NCBI GenBank assembly: GCA_934278995.1
Contig: CAKQWM010000014.1
Span: forward strand, 1-31,880
Reading direction: 5' to 3'
Origin: an uncultured Clostridia bacterium
GTDB taxonomy: Bacteria; Bacillota; Clostridia; Christensenellales; Borkfalkiaceae
Length of the DNA stretch: 31,880 nucleotides
In this document: piece by piece, positions 8,016-14,947 of the stretch
Position numbering within the stretch: the first letter of the stretch is position 1
How the letters are laid out: each line of letters begins with the position of its first letter
Notes under the pieces: model-generated
What the model was told of the DNA's origin: nothing
The model's database searches: none
Seen by the model: only the letters and a program-made list of their open reading frames with translations
Position numbers and translations under genes: made by a program

Positions 8016-8094
8016 AACGTCGGCTGAGAGATATTTTTAAAATTATAGGACTAAGATATATTTTTAAAAATTATCTAACGTAAGGCAAAAATGC

Positions 8095-8122
8095 TTGACA
8101 AAGCAACTAAATAGTGTATAAT
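8095..8122 (+). promoter_or_regulatory. Promoter of the ylxM-ffh operon
   Basis: TTGACA (8095-8100), 16 nt, TATAAT (8117-8122). Upstream (8055-8077) is an AT-rich palindrome, preceded by a related direct repeat. Confidence 0.8.
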
Positions 8123-8126
8123 AATC

Positions 8127-8158
8127 GGTGTAAGGTCAATCTGCCTTACACCTTTTTT
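8127..8158 (+). terminator. Terminator-like hairpin at the very 5' end of the ylxM-ffh transcript
   Basis: GGTGTAAGG (8127-8135) pairs with CCTTACACC (8144-8152), followed by six T. It begins within a few bases of the predicted transcription start and ends 12 nt before the ylxM start, covering nearly the whole leader. It may act as an attenuator or as a 5' stabilising hairpin. Confidence 0.65.
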
Positions 8159-8170
8159 CGGCGGTGGGGT

Positions 8171-8449
8171 ATGAAATTCGAAGAAATAAAGTATTGCTCG
8201 CTTCTCGACCTGTATAAGGGGTTGTTAACTTCCAACAAGGCTGAAATAGCCGATATGTATTTTTCTTGCGACTTGTCCTTGTCCGAAATCGCCGAAATTA
8301 AAAATTGCACTCGTCAAAGCGTTTTAGATGCAATTAAAACTGTCAAAACCGAACTTGACGAATTTGAAAGAAAAGTCGGTTTTATGGCGTACAGGACTAA
8401 AACGGAGGCAATTATAGAATCGCTCGGAAAGGGCGAAAATAAAAAATAA
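8171..8449 (+). CDS. ylxM: YlxM/p13-like DNA-binding protein
   Basis: This 92-residue helix-turn-helix protein of the UPF0122 family is typically encoded just before ffh and is thought to affect the signal recognition particle pathway. The HTH is visible as DMYFSCDLSLSEIAEIKNCT (about 28-47) followed by RQSVLDAI, resembling sigma region 4. I chose the ATG at 8171 after GGTGGGG; a longer reading would include the terminator hairpin. It is 14 nt upstream of ffh. Confidence 0.88.
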   Translation: MKFEEIKYCSLLDLYKGLLTSNKAEIADMYFSCDLSLSEIAEIKNCTRQSVLDAIKTVKTELDEFERKVGFMAYRTKTEAIIESLGKGENKK

Positions 8450-8463
8450 AGGAGTTTTGAAAA

Positions 8464-9783
8464 ATGGCTGCGTTTTCTTCACTTGGCGAAAAATTAAATC
8501 ACGTTTTTTCAAAGCTTACCAAACGAGGAAAACTTACCGAACTCGAAATCAAGCAAGCCATGCGTGAAATCCGCGTGGCGCTTTTAGAGGCAGACGTAAA
8601 CTTAAAAGTCGCAAAAGACTTCATTGCTTCGGTTTCGGAAAAGGCGGTAGGGCAGGATATACTTAAAAGTCTTAATCCCACACAGCAAGTAATCAAAATC
8701 GTAAACGAAGAACTCATCGCATTAATGGGCGGGCAAAACCAAAAACTCGAGGTTTCGCCGAAACTTCCCACGGTTATCATGATGTGCGGTCTTCAAGGCG
8801 CGGGCAAAACGACGCTCTCGGGCAAACTTGCGCTTTTATTAAAAAAGCAGGGCAAGAAACCGCTTCTGGTCGCGTGCGACGTTTACAGACCTGCCGCCGT
8901 AAAGCAACTTATCGTTGTCGGGGAAAAAGCGGGCGTACCCGTTTTTGAAAAAGGTCAGGGCGATCCCGTCAAAATTTCGGAAGAAGCGGTCGAATACGCC
9001 AAACGGTACGGGCTTGATACTGTTATCGTCGATACCGCGGGAAGGCTCGAAATCGACGATAAACTTATGACGGAACTCGAAAACATCAACGCCGCGGTAA
9101 AACCTACAGAAATTCTTTTGGTCGTCGATTCCATGACCGGTCAGGTTGCCGTAAACGTAGCAAAAGGCTTTTCGGAAAGGCTTCCCGTAACGGGCGTCGT
9201 GTTGACAAAACTCGACGGCGATACGAGAGGAGGCGCTTGTTTATCGGTTAAAGCGGTTACAGGTAAGCCCATAAAATTTTGTGGCGTAGGCGAAAAACTT
9301 ACCGATATCGAGCCGTTCTATCCCGATCGTATGGCGAACAGGATTCTCGGTATGGGCGACGTTCTGACGCTTATTGAAAAGGCTCAGGAAGCAATAAAAG
9401 ACGAGGACGCGAAGAAACTCGAAAAGAAACTGAAAGAAAACAGTTTCGATCTGAACGACTATATCGATCAGATTGATATGCTCAAAAAAATGGGCGGGGC
9501 AAGCGCGGTTATGTCCATGATGCCTGGCATGGGTAAGTTAAAAGTGAACGAAGGCGATATCGACGAGAAGGAAATTTACCGCACCAAAGCGATAATCCAG
9601 TCGATGACGTTAAAGGAAAGACGCAATCCGCAAATTTTAAACTATTCGAGGAAGATGCGCATTGCTAAAGGAAGCGGGACGTCGCTTCAACAAATCAACA
9701 ACCTTTTAAAGCAATACGAACAAATAAAGGTTATGATAAAACAAATGAAATCCGGAAAAGGAAGGCTTCCTTTTAAATTTTAA
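8464..9783 (+). CDS. ffh: Signal recognition particle protein Ffh
   Basis: Ffh binds 4.5S/6S-type SRP RNA and signal sequences and delivers ribosomes to FtsY. In 439 residues it has the N domain (1-95), the G domain with GLQGAGKTT (about 108-116), DTAGRLE (about 192) and TKLDGDTRGG (about 248), and a methionine-rich M domain (about 295-435) with MMPGMGK and the RNA-binding RMRIAKGSGTS-like helix. AAAGGAG precedes the start. The length is normal. A copy of the interspersed repeat follows 9 nt after the stop. Confidence 0.97.
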   Translation: MAAFSSLGEKLNHVFSKLTKRGKLTELEIKQAMREIRVALLEADVNLKVAKDFIASVSEKAVGQDILKSLNPTQQVIKIVNEELIALMGGQNQKLEVSPKLPTVIMMCGLQGAGKTTLSGKLALLLKKQGKKPLLVACDVYRPAAVKQLIVVGEKAGVPVFEKGQGDPVKISEEAVEYAKRYGLDTVIVDTAGRLEIDDKLMTELENINAAVKPTEILLVVDSMTGQVAVNVAKGFSERLPVTGVVLTKLDGDTRGGACLSVKAVTGKPIKFCGVGEKLTDIEPFYPDRMANRILGMGDVLTLIEKAQEAIKDEDAKKLEKKLKENSFDLNDYIDQIDMLKKMGGASAVMSMMPGMGKLKVNEGDIDEKEIYRTKAIIQSMTLKERRNPQILNYSRKMRIAKGSGTSLQQINNLLKQYEQIKVMIKQMKSGKGRLPFKF

Positions 9784-9792
9784 AAAAGCGCG

Positions 9793-9817
9793 TTAACGGG
9801 CTTATAGGCGGACTTTT
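9793..9817 (-). repeat. Short interspersed repeat, copy 5, after ffh
   Basis: In reverse orientation, core GTCCGCCTATAAGCCCGTT. It lies in the 101-nt ffh-rpsP gap. Confidence 0.8.
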
Positions 9818-9884
9818 ATTTGAAATTATTGTTTAAATTTATTTAAAAAAATATTTTTTGTATTATATACGGAGGTAAAATATT

Positions 9885-10181
9885 ATGGCAGTAAAAATGA
9901 GATTGACGAGAATGGGCGACAAAAAATCACCTTTTTATCGTATCGTAGTCGTTGACAGCAGAGTCGCAAGAGACGGTAAGTATATCGACAAAGTCGGTCA
10001 TTACAACCCTATCTCTAAACCCGCCGAAGTAGTCATCGACGCCGAAAAAGCGAAAGATTGGCTTTCCAAAGGCGTTCAGCCCACCGAAACGGTTAAATCT
10101 TTACTCGTTAACGCCGGCGTTATCGAAAAGAGCGACAAATTGTCACCGGCAAAGACCAATCCCAAAAAGAAAAAAGGTTAA
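9885..10181 (+). CDS. rpsP: 30S ribosomal protein S16
   Basis: A 98-residue S16 with the conserved MRLTRMGDKKSPFYRIVVVD start, GKYIDKVGHYNP, and a basic tail ending KKKKG. S16 binds 16S rRNA early in 30S assembly. GGAGG is 8 nt before the ATG. The gene lies in the usual ffh-rpsP-khpA-rimM-trmD order. Confidence 0.97.
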   Translation: MAVKMRLTRMGDKKSPFYRIVVVDSRVARDGKYIDKVGHYNPISKPAEVVIDAEKAKDWLSKGVQPTETVKSLLVNAGVIEKSDKLSPAKTNPKKKKG

Positions 10182-10191
10182 TGGGTGAATT

Positions 10192-10434
10192 ATGTTAGAT
10201 CTTATCAAATACGTAGTATTACAGTTTGCCGAACATAAAGACGAGGTCGAGTTTGTCGTAGAAGAAAAAGGCGGAGTCGTCAACGTAAACGTTCTGCTCG
10301 TTCCCGACGATATGGGCAAGGTTATCGGCAGACAGGGTAAAATCGCAAAGGCTTTAAGAACCTTGGTTAAATCCGCATCGGCTAAATCCGGTAAAAGATA
10401 CAATATCGAAATTTCCGAAAAAGCAGGGGCTTAG
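10192..10434 (+). CDS. khpA: KH-domain RNA-binding protein KhpA (YlqC)
   Basis: An 80-residue protein that is almost entirely one KH domain, with the signature VIGRQGKIAKALR (about 43-55) carrying the GxxG-type loop. KhpA forms an RNA chaperone with KhpB in Firmicutes and influences cell division and sRNA binding. It begins 10 nt after rpsP. Confidence 0.95.
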   Translation: MLDLIKYVVLQFAEHKDEVEFVVEEKGGVVNVNVLLVPDDMGKVIGRQGKIAKALRTLVKSASAKSGKRYNIEISEKAGA

Positions 10435-10482
10435 TTTACCCTACTTTTTCTTTTTTATCAATTCGCAAGGATTAAAAACCCA

Positions 10483-10977
10483 ATGAAAATATTGATCGGC
10501 ACGGTTTTGAAACCGCACGGCATTACGGGACAACTGAAAATCAGCGATCTGACCGACGGTTACAGCGCTATCGAGAACCTGCAAACAGTTACGATAGGCG
10601 ATAAAAATTACGCCGTTTTATCCAAAAAATCCGTCGGCGGAGCAATTTATCTCAGCGTTAAGGGCGTTGCCGACAGGAACGCCGCCGACGCTATGCGCGG
10701 TAAAGACGTTTATTGCGAAAAAGACGAAATCGAGGTAAAAGAAGGGCGCTATTTCATAGAAGATCTTTTAGGGTGCGACCTTTATTTGTCGAGCGGTAAA
10801 TTTATAGGGAAAATCGTTGACGTAATTTTGTCGAACGTAGATATTTTCAAAGCCGAAACCGACGAAGGCGATTGCTATTTTCCCTTTTTAAAAAAACTGA
10901 ACGCAATCGTTGACGTCGAAGAAAGAAAAATAACCGTCGATGCCAAAACCTTTACGGAGGTTTGTTTGTATCAATAA
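10483..10977 (+). CDS. rimM: 16S rRNA processing protein RimM
   Basis: RimM binds S19 and assists maturation of the 30S head. The 164-residue protein starts with the family motif IGTVLKPHGITGQLKI and has the C-terminal PRC-barrel with EEVKEGRYFIEDLLGCD-like sequence and a final IDVEERKITV strand. AAGGA lies upstream. The stop overlaps the trmD start by one base. Confidence 0.95.
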   Translation: MKILIGTVLKPHGITGQLKISDLTDGYSAIENLQTVTIGDKNYAVLSKKSVGGAIYLSVKGVADRNAADAMRGKDVYCEKDEIEVKEGRYFIEDLLGCDLYLSSGKFIGKIVDVILSNVDIFKAETDEGDCYFPFLKKLNAIVDVEERKITVDAKTFTEVCLYQ

Positions 10978-11651
10978 TGAAGATAGATATTCTGACGCTG
11001 TTTCCCGAAATGTTCTCTCCCTTAAAGGAGAGTATTATCGGCAGGGCTGTAAAAAGCGGTAAGGTCGAAATAGTAATTACCGATATAAGAGATTATTCTA
11101 CCGATAAGCATAAACGTTGCGACGATTACACTTTCGGCGGCGGCGCCGGTATGGTTTTGATGCCGGAGCCTGTCGGAAACGCAATAGAGGCGGTAGATCC
11201 GAATCACGAGGCGAGGCGCATTTATATGTCGCCTAAAGGTAAAAGATTTAGTCAAAAAGACGTCGCCTCGCTTTTGTCGTTCGAAAGATTGCTTTTTCTT
11301 TGCGGTCATTACGAGGGCGTAGATCAACGCATAATAGATCTATTTATCGATGAAGAAATGTCGATAGGCGATTACGTTTTGACGGGAGGGGAACTCCCCG
11401 CGATGGTTATAACCGATGCGGTTTGTCGTTACGTTGACGGAGTGATTTCAAAAGAATCTTTGAAAAACGAAACGTTTACCGATAATTTGGTCGAATACCC
11501 GCAATACACTCGCCCGCAAATATATCGCGGGCTTAAAGTGCCGGACGTAATCGTTTCCGGAGATCATGCAAAAGTTGACAGATGGCGTCGGGAAAAATCT
11601 TTGGAACTTACCGGAAAATTACGTCCCGATCTTTTGGAAAAAGACGATTAA
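10977..11651 (+). CDS. trmD: tRNA (guanine(37)-N(1))-methyltransferase TrmD
   Basis: TrmD is a SPOUT methyltransferase that makes m1G37 and prevents +1 frameshifting. In 224 residues it shows MKIDILTLFPEMF at the start, GGGAGMVLMPEP (about 53-64), the knot segments LCGHYEGVDQR and SIGDYVLTGGELPAM, and DHAKVDRWRRE near the end. I chose the ATG at 10977 because it gives the canonical N-terminus; the in-frame TTG at 10962 sits too close to GGAGG. A repeat copy follows 9 nt after the stop. Confidence 0.96.
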   Translation: MKIDILTLFPEMFSPLKESIIGRAVKSGKVEIVITDIRDYSTDKHKRCDDYTFGGGAGMVLMPEPVGNAIEAVDPNHEARRIYMSPKGKRFSQKDVASLLSFERLLFLCGHYEGVDQRIIDLFIDEEMSIGDYVLTGGELPAMVITDAVCRYVDGVISKESLKNETFTDNLVEYPQYTRPQIYRGLKVPDVIVSGDHAKVDRWRREKSLELTGKLRPDLLEKDD

Positions 11652-11660
11652 AAACAGACG

Positions 11661-11685
11661 ATAACAGGCTTATAGCCTCACTTTT
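11661..11685 (-). repeat. Short interspersed repeat, copy 6, after trmD
   Basis: In reverse orientation, core GTGAGGCTATAAGCCTGTT. This is the most divergent of the six clear copies and forms a 5-bp hairpin AGGCT/AGCCT. Confidence 0.65.
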
Positions 11686-11701
11686 GTTATTTATTACGAA
11701 T

Positions 11702-12553
11702 ATGGAAACAACTAATAAAATAAATTGGTTTCCGGGGCATATGACGAAAGCGCTTCGGATGATGGAAGAAAACGTTAAATTGTGCGACGCCGTCATATAC
11801 GTTCTCGACGCGCGCGCACCTTTTGCGTGCATCAACAATAAACTTAACGCGCTTTGCAAAAACAAGCCCGTTTTATACGTAATAAATAAATCCGATCTGA
11901 TAGAGGCTTCGGATTTAAGCAAAATATTAAGCGTTTTTAAAAATCGCGGCGAAAACGTTATTTCGACGGTCGGAACAAACTTAAAGGACGGAAAGTCCGT
12001 CTATAGTACCGTTATCGAACTTTTACGCGAAAAAATTGAAGCAAAAAAAGTTAAAGGAATAACTAAGGTCGTACGCGTTATGGTATGCGGAATCCCTAAT
12101 ACCGGAAAGTCAACCGTAATAAATTCGCTCAGCGGAAAACGTCAGACGCAAACGGGCGATAAAGCGGGCGTTACAAAGGGTAAACAATGGATAAAACTCG
12201 ACGATATCGAACTTCTTGACACGCCGGGAACCATGCCGCCGTCAATGGAAAATCAGGTTTACGCAAAACATCTTGCTTACGTAGGAAGCATCAACGACAA
12301 TATTTTGGATCTGGAAGGTTTGTGCCTTGAATTTATCAAAGAATTGATTTTGAAGAAAAACGGCGCGCTAAACGCAAAATACGGCGTTGACGAATCGCTT
12401 ACCCCGCTTGAAATTTACGAAGGTATATGCAAAGCGCGAGGCTTTTTGGCTCGCGGCGGAGAGTACGATTACGAAAGATGTTCCAAAGCGGTTTTCGACG
12501 ATTTCAGAAAAGGGAGGCTCGGTAAAATATGTTTAGAAAATTCCCCGATATAG
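11702..12553 (+). CDS. rbgA: Ribosome biogenesis GTPase RbgA (YlqF)
   Basis: RbgA drives a late step of 50S assembly. The 283-residue protein shows the circularly permuted GTPase order: NKSD (G4, about 61-64), then GIPNTGKST (G1, about 129-137), then LLDTPGTM (G3, about 171-178). It starts WFPGHMTKALRMM as in the family. The ATG at 11702 was chosen for this N-terminus; no clear ribosome binding site is present, which is odd since the repeat copy occupies the gap. It overlaps rnhB by 25 bases. Confidence 0.95.
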   Translation: METTNKINWFPGHMTKALRMMEENVKLCDAVIYVLDARAPFACINNKLNALCKNKPVLYVINKSDLIEASDLSKILSVFKNRGENVISTVGTNLKDGKSVYSTVIELLREKIEAKKVKGITKVVRVMVCGIPNTGKSTVINSLSGKRQTQTGDKAGVTKGKQWIKLDDIELLDTPGTMPPSMENQVYAKHLAYVGSINDNILDLEGLCLEFIKELILKKNGALNAKYGVDESLTPLEIYEGICKARGFLARGGEYDYERCSKAVFDDFRKGRLGKICLENSPI

Positions 12554-13167
12554 AATCCGAAAAGAAAAAATTAAGCTATGAATATCAACTTTTGGCGGAG
12601 GGAAAAAGATATATAGCCGGCGTTGACGAAGTCGGCAGAGGTCCTCTGGCCGGTCCCGTGGTTTGCGCGGCGGTTATTATGCCGCTTGACGATAACAATT
12701 TGATTTTAGGCGTTGACGACAGCAAAAAAGTTACCGAAAAAAATCGAAGAATACTTTCGGAAACGATAAAAAACAAAGCCATAGCGTACAGTATATGCGC
12801 CGTAAACGAAGAAGTCATAGACGAAATCAATATTTTAAACGCCACTAAGCGGTGTATGAAAAACGCCATCGAAAGTTTGTCTTTAAAACCCGATTGCGTG
12901 TTAATCGACGCTGTTGATTTAGATATTGACGTCGAAACCCGTCCGATAATCAAAGGCGACGCAAAAAGTTACGTTATCGGCGCGGCTTCGATAATCGCAA
13001 AAGTTTATCGTGACGCGCTTATGGACGAGTACGACGAACGTTATCCCGAGTACGGTTTTAAAAAGAACAAAGGATACGGCACTAAGGAACATATTAACGC
13101 GATAAGGACTGTAGGACCATGCCCGATACACAGAAAAACCTTTATAAAAAACTTTTGGGAAGTTTAG
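12529..13167 (+). CDS. rnhB: Ribonuclease HII
   Basis: RNase HII removes ribonucleotides and primers from DNA. The 212-residue protein has the catalytic start AGVDEVGRGPLAGPVV (about 30-45), DDSKK, VLIDAV and ASIIAKVYRD, and ends with GPCPIHRKTF. The four acidic catalytic residues of the family appear present. It overlaps rbgA upstream and yraN downstream. Confidence 0.96.
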   Translation: MFRKFPDIESEKKKLSYEYQLLAEGKRYIAGVDEVGRGPLAGPVVCAAVIMPLDDNNLILGVDDSKKVTEKNRRILSETIKNKAIAYSICAVNEEVIDEINILNATKRCMKNAIESLSLKPDCVLIDAVDLDIDVETRPIIKGDAKSYVIGAASIIAKVYRDALMDEYDERYPEYGFKKNKGYGTKEHINAIRTVGPCPIHRKTFIKNFWEV

Positions 13168-13478
13168 GCGAAAAAAAGGCGCTTCGCTATTTAAAGAAAA
13201 AGGGATATAAAATCATCGGTAAAAACTATTCGACAAATTTCGGAGAAATCGATTTAATCGGCTTATACGGGGACTTTTTGGTTTTTATCGAAGTAAAAAC
13301 GAGAACGAACAAGCACTACGGCGAAGCAATGGAAGCGGTTGACGAGTACAAGCAGGAAAGGTATAAGAGGTCGGCAAGGCTTTACCTTACGACGCACCTT
13401 GACTTAAATTATCAACCCCGCTTTGACGTTATCGAGGTATATCCCGACGAAATAAACCATATCGAGGATGCATTTTGA
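13119..13478 (+). CDS. YraN-family nuclease-fold protein (UPF0102)
   Basis: This 119-residue member of the YraN family has a restriction-endonuclease-like core: GEKKALRYLKKKGYKIIGKN, then FGEIDLIGLYGDFLVFIEVKTRT, in which E-D-(x)-EVK is the PD-(D/E)XK-type active site pattern. The function is unknown, though family members are linked to DNA metabolism. The start overlaps the end of rnhB by 49 bases, a common arrangement here. Confidence 0.9.
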   Translation: MPDTQKNLYKKLLGSLGEKKALRYLKKKGYKIIGKNYSTNFGEIDLIGLYGDFLVFIEVKTRTNKHYGEAMEAVDEYKQERYKRSARLYLTTHLDLNYQPRFDVIEVYPDEINHIEDAF

Positions 13479-14614
13479 TGAAGATTTCAGTGTCGAGCGC
13501 ATCAGGCGTAGAATCGGCAACAAAAAGAGAATTGTTTAATTTAGGCGTTGAAAAAGCCCCCGCCATAAACGGAAGAATGACTTTCGAGGGCGATTACGAA
13601 CTTTTGGCGAAATGTAATATGTACCTTTCGACCGCAAGCAGAGTTTTCGTGGTTTTATCGGAATTTAAATGCGCAGATTTCGATACGCTGTTCGATAACG
13701 TTTACGATATCGAGTGGGAAAAGTTTATACCCGAATCGGGCGCGGTAATAGTAAAACCCAAACTCGTACAATCAAAACTGAACGCTTTTTCGGCAACTCA
13801 GTCAATAGTAAAAAAGGCTATATGCGAAAGGCTGAAAAAAGCCTATAAAAGAGAGTTTTTACCCGAAACCGGCGACAGATTCGACGTCGAAGTTTCCATA
13901 ACGAGAGATTATTGTTACGTTTTGCTTAATTCTTCCGGAGAAAGTTTGCATCGGCGGGGATACAGAAACGTTTACGGGGAAGCGCAAATCAAAGAAAATT
14001 TAGCAAGCGCGATGTTGGAACTTTCCGTATGGAATCCGTCCCGACCGTTGTGCGATTTGTTTACGGGTACCGGCACCATAGCGATAGAGGCGGCAAGAAA
14101 AGAAAAAAACATTGCCCCCGGCTTAGACAGAAAGTTTGATTTTTTAAACTTCAAAAATTTTGATTTCAAGATTTATGAAAAGATAAAAAGCGAGGCTATA
14201 AGTCGGATATCAAACGATTCCGCGCTTAAAATCCTTGCTTACGATACCGATGAAAAGCAACTTAAACTTGCTAAAATTCACGCAAAGCAAGCAGGCGTTG
14301 ACGACGTTATAGAGTTTAAAAACGAGTCTATGGAAAACTTTTTTTCAACCGAAAAGCGAGGCGTTGCGTTTGCAAATCCGCCGTACGGAGCAAGACTCGA
14401 CGAAAGACCTTTTATAGAAAAACTTTACAGAGCGTACGGCAAGGTAAGAAAAAATAATCCCGACTGGTGTTTTTACACGATAACCCCCGTTTCCGATTTT
14501 GAAAGGCTTTTCGGTCAGCGCGCGGATAAAAAACGAAAATTATATAACGGCAGAATTGAATGTACGTTTTACGCGCATTTAGGAAAACCCGTTAAAATTA
14601 AACCGACCGATTAA
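13478..14614 (+). CDS. THUMP-domain class I RNA methyltransferase (RlmL/YpsC-like)
   Basis: A 378-residue protein that probably methylates guanine N2 in 23S rRNA, by similarity to the N-terminal half of RlmKL and B. subtilis YpsC. An N-terminal ferredoxin-like and THUMP region (1-160) is followed by a Rossmann methyltransferase with DLFTGTGTIAIEAA (motif I, about 191-204) and FANPPYGARL (motif IV, about 298-307). The ATG at 13478 overlaps the yraN stop. It is the last gene of the operon; the stretch after it starts a 333-nt gap. Confidence 0.88.
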   Translation: MKISVSSASGVESATKRELFNLGVEKAPAINGRMTFEGDYELLAKCNMYLSTASRVFVVLSEFKCADFDTLFDNVYDIEWEKFIPESGAVIVKPKLVQSKLNAFSATQSIVKKAICERLKKAYKREFLPETGDRFDVEVSITRDYCYVLLNSSGESLHRRGYRNVYGEAQIKENLASAMLELSVWNPSRPLCDLFTGTGTIAIEAARKEKNIAPGLDRKFDFLNFKNFDFKIYEKIKSEAISRISNDSALKILAYDTDEKQLKLAKIHAKQAGVDDVIEFKNESMENFFSTEKRGVAFANPPYGARLDERPFIEKLYRAYGKVRKNNPDWCFYTITPVSDFERLFGQRADKKRKLYNGRIECTFYAHLGKPVKIKPTD

Positions 14615-14667
14615 CGATTTCGTTAAACGATTTATTCATCTGATGTGGGTATTTTTCGTTAAAAGAA

Positions 14668-14696
14668 TTGACTAAAAAACTTTTTTCGTCTATAAT
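14668..14696 (+). promoter_or_regulatory. Promoter of ppdK
   Basis: TTGACT (14668-14673), 17 nt, TATAAT (14691-14696). It would give a leader of about 245 nt. Confidence 0.75.
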
Positions 14697-14702
14697 ATTA
14701 TG

Positions 14703-14947
14703 GCTAAAGTACGATTGCGGATTTGATTTACCGTCCTTTAGCAGCAAAAATCGGACGGTTCCGATTTTAAAAAAAGATTTTACGATCCGAAATCGATTTA
14801 CCGAAAAGTAATATGTAAAAGTTTAACTTAAAGCAATAATTTGCTAAAATCAATCTACTAAAATTCCACCAAAATTCACTTAAAATCAATTCACTAAAAA
14901 ACGTAAATAATTAAAAAAACATAAAACATTTTTTCAAGGAGATATCT
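14703..14947 (+). promoter_or_regulatory. Long ppdK leader with competing hairpins
   Basis: Two mutually exclusive pairings are visible: ACCGTCC (14730-14736) with GGACGGT (14753-14759), and AAAATCGGA (14747-14755) with TCCGATTTT (14760-14768). Later (about 14843-14905) are loose tandem copies of CTAAAATTCA-like sequence. AAGGAG at 14936-14941 is the ribosome binding site. I recognise no known riboswitch. Confidence 0.4.

Noticed and set aside
14186..14210. Seventh copy of the interspersed repeat inside the methyltransferase gene
   Set aside because: It matches AAAAG and GGCTATAAG but differs in most of the rest and is read in another frame, so chance is likely.
14611..14626. Terminator after the rRNA methyltransferase gene
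   Set aside because: TTAACGA/TCGTTAA is a palindrome with a 2-nt centre and no T-run, so it is too weak to call.
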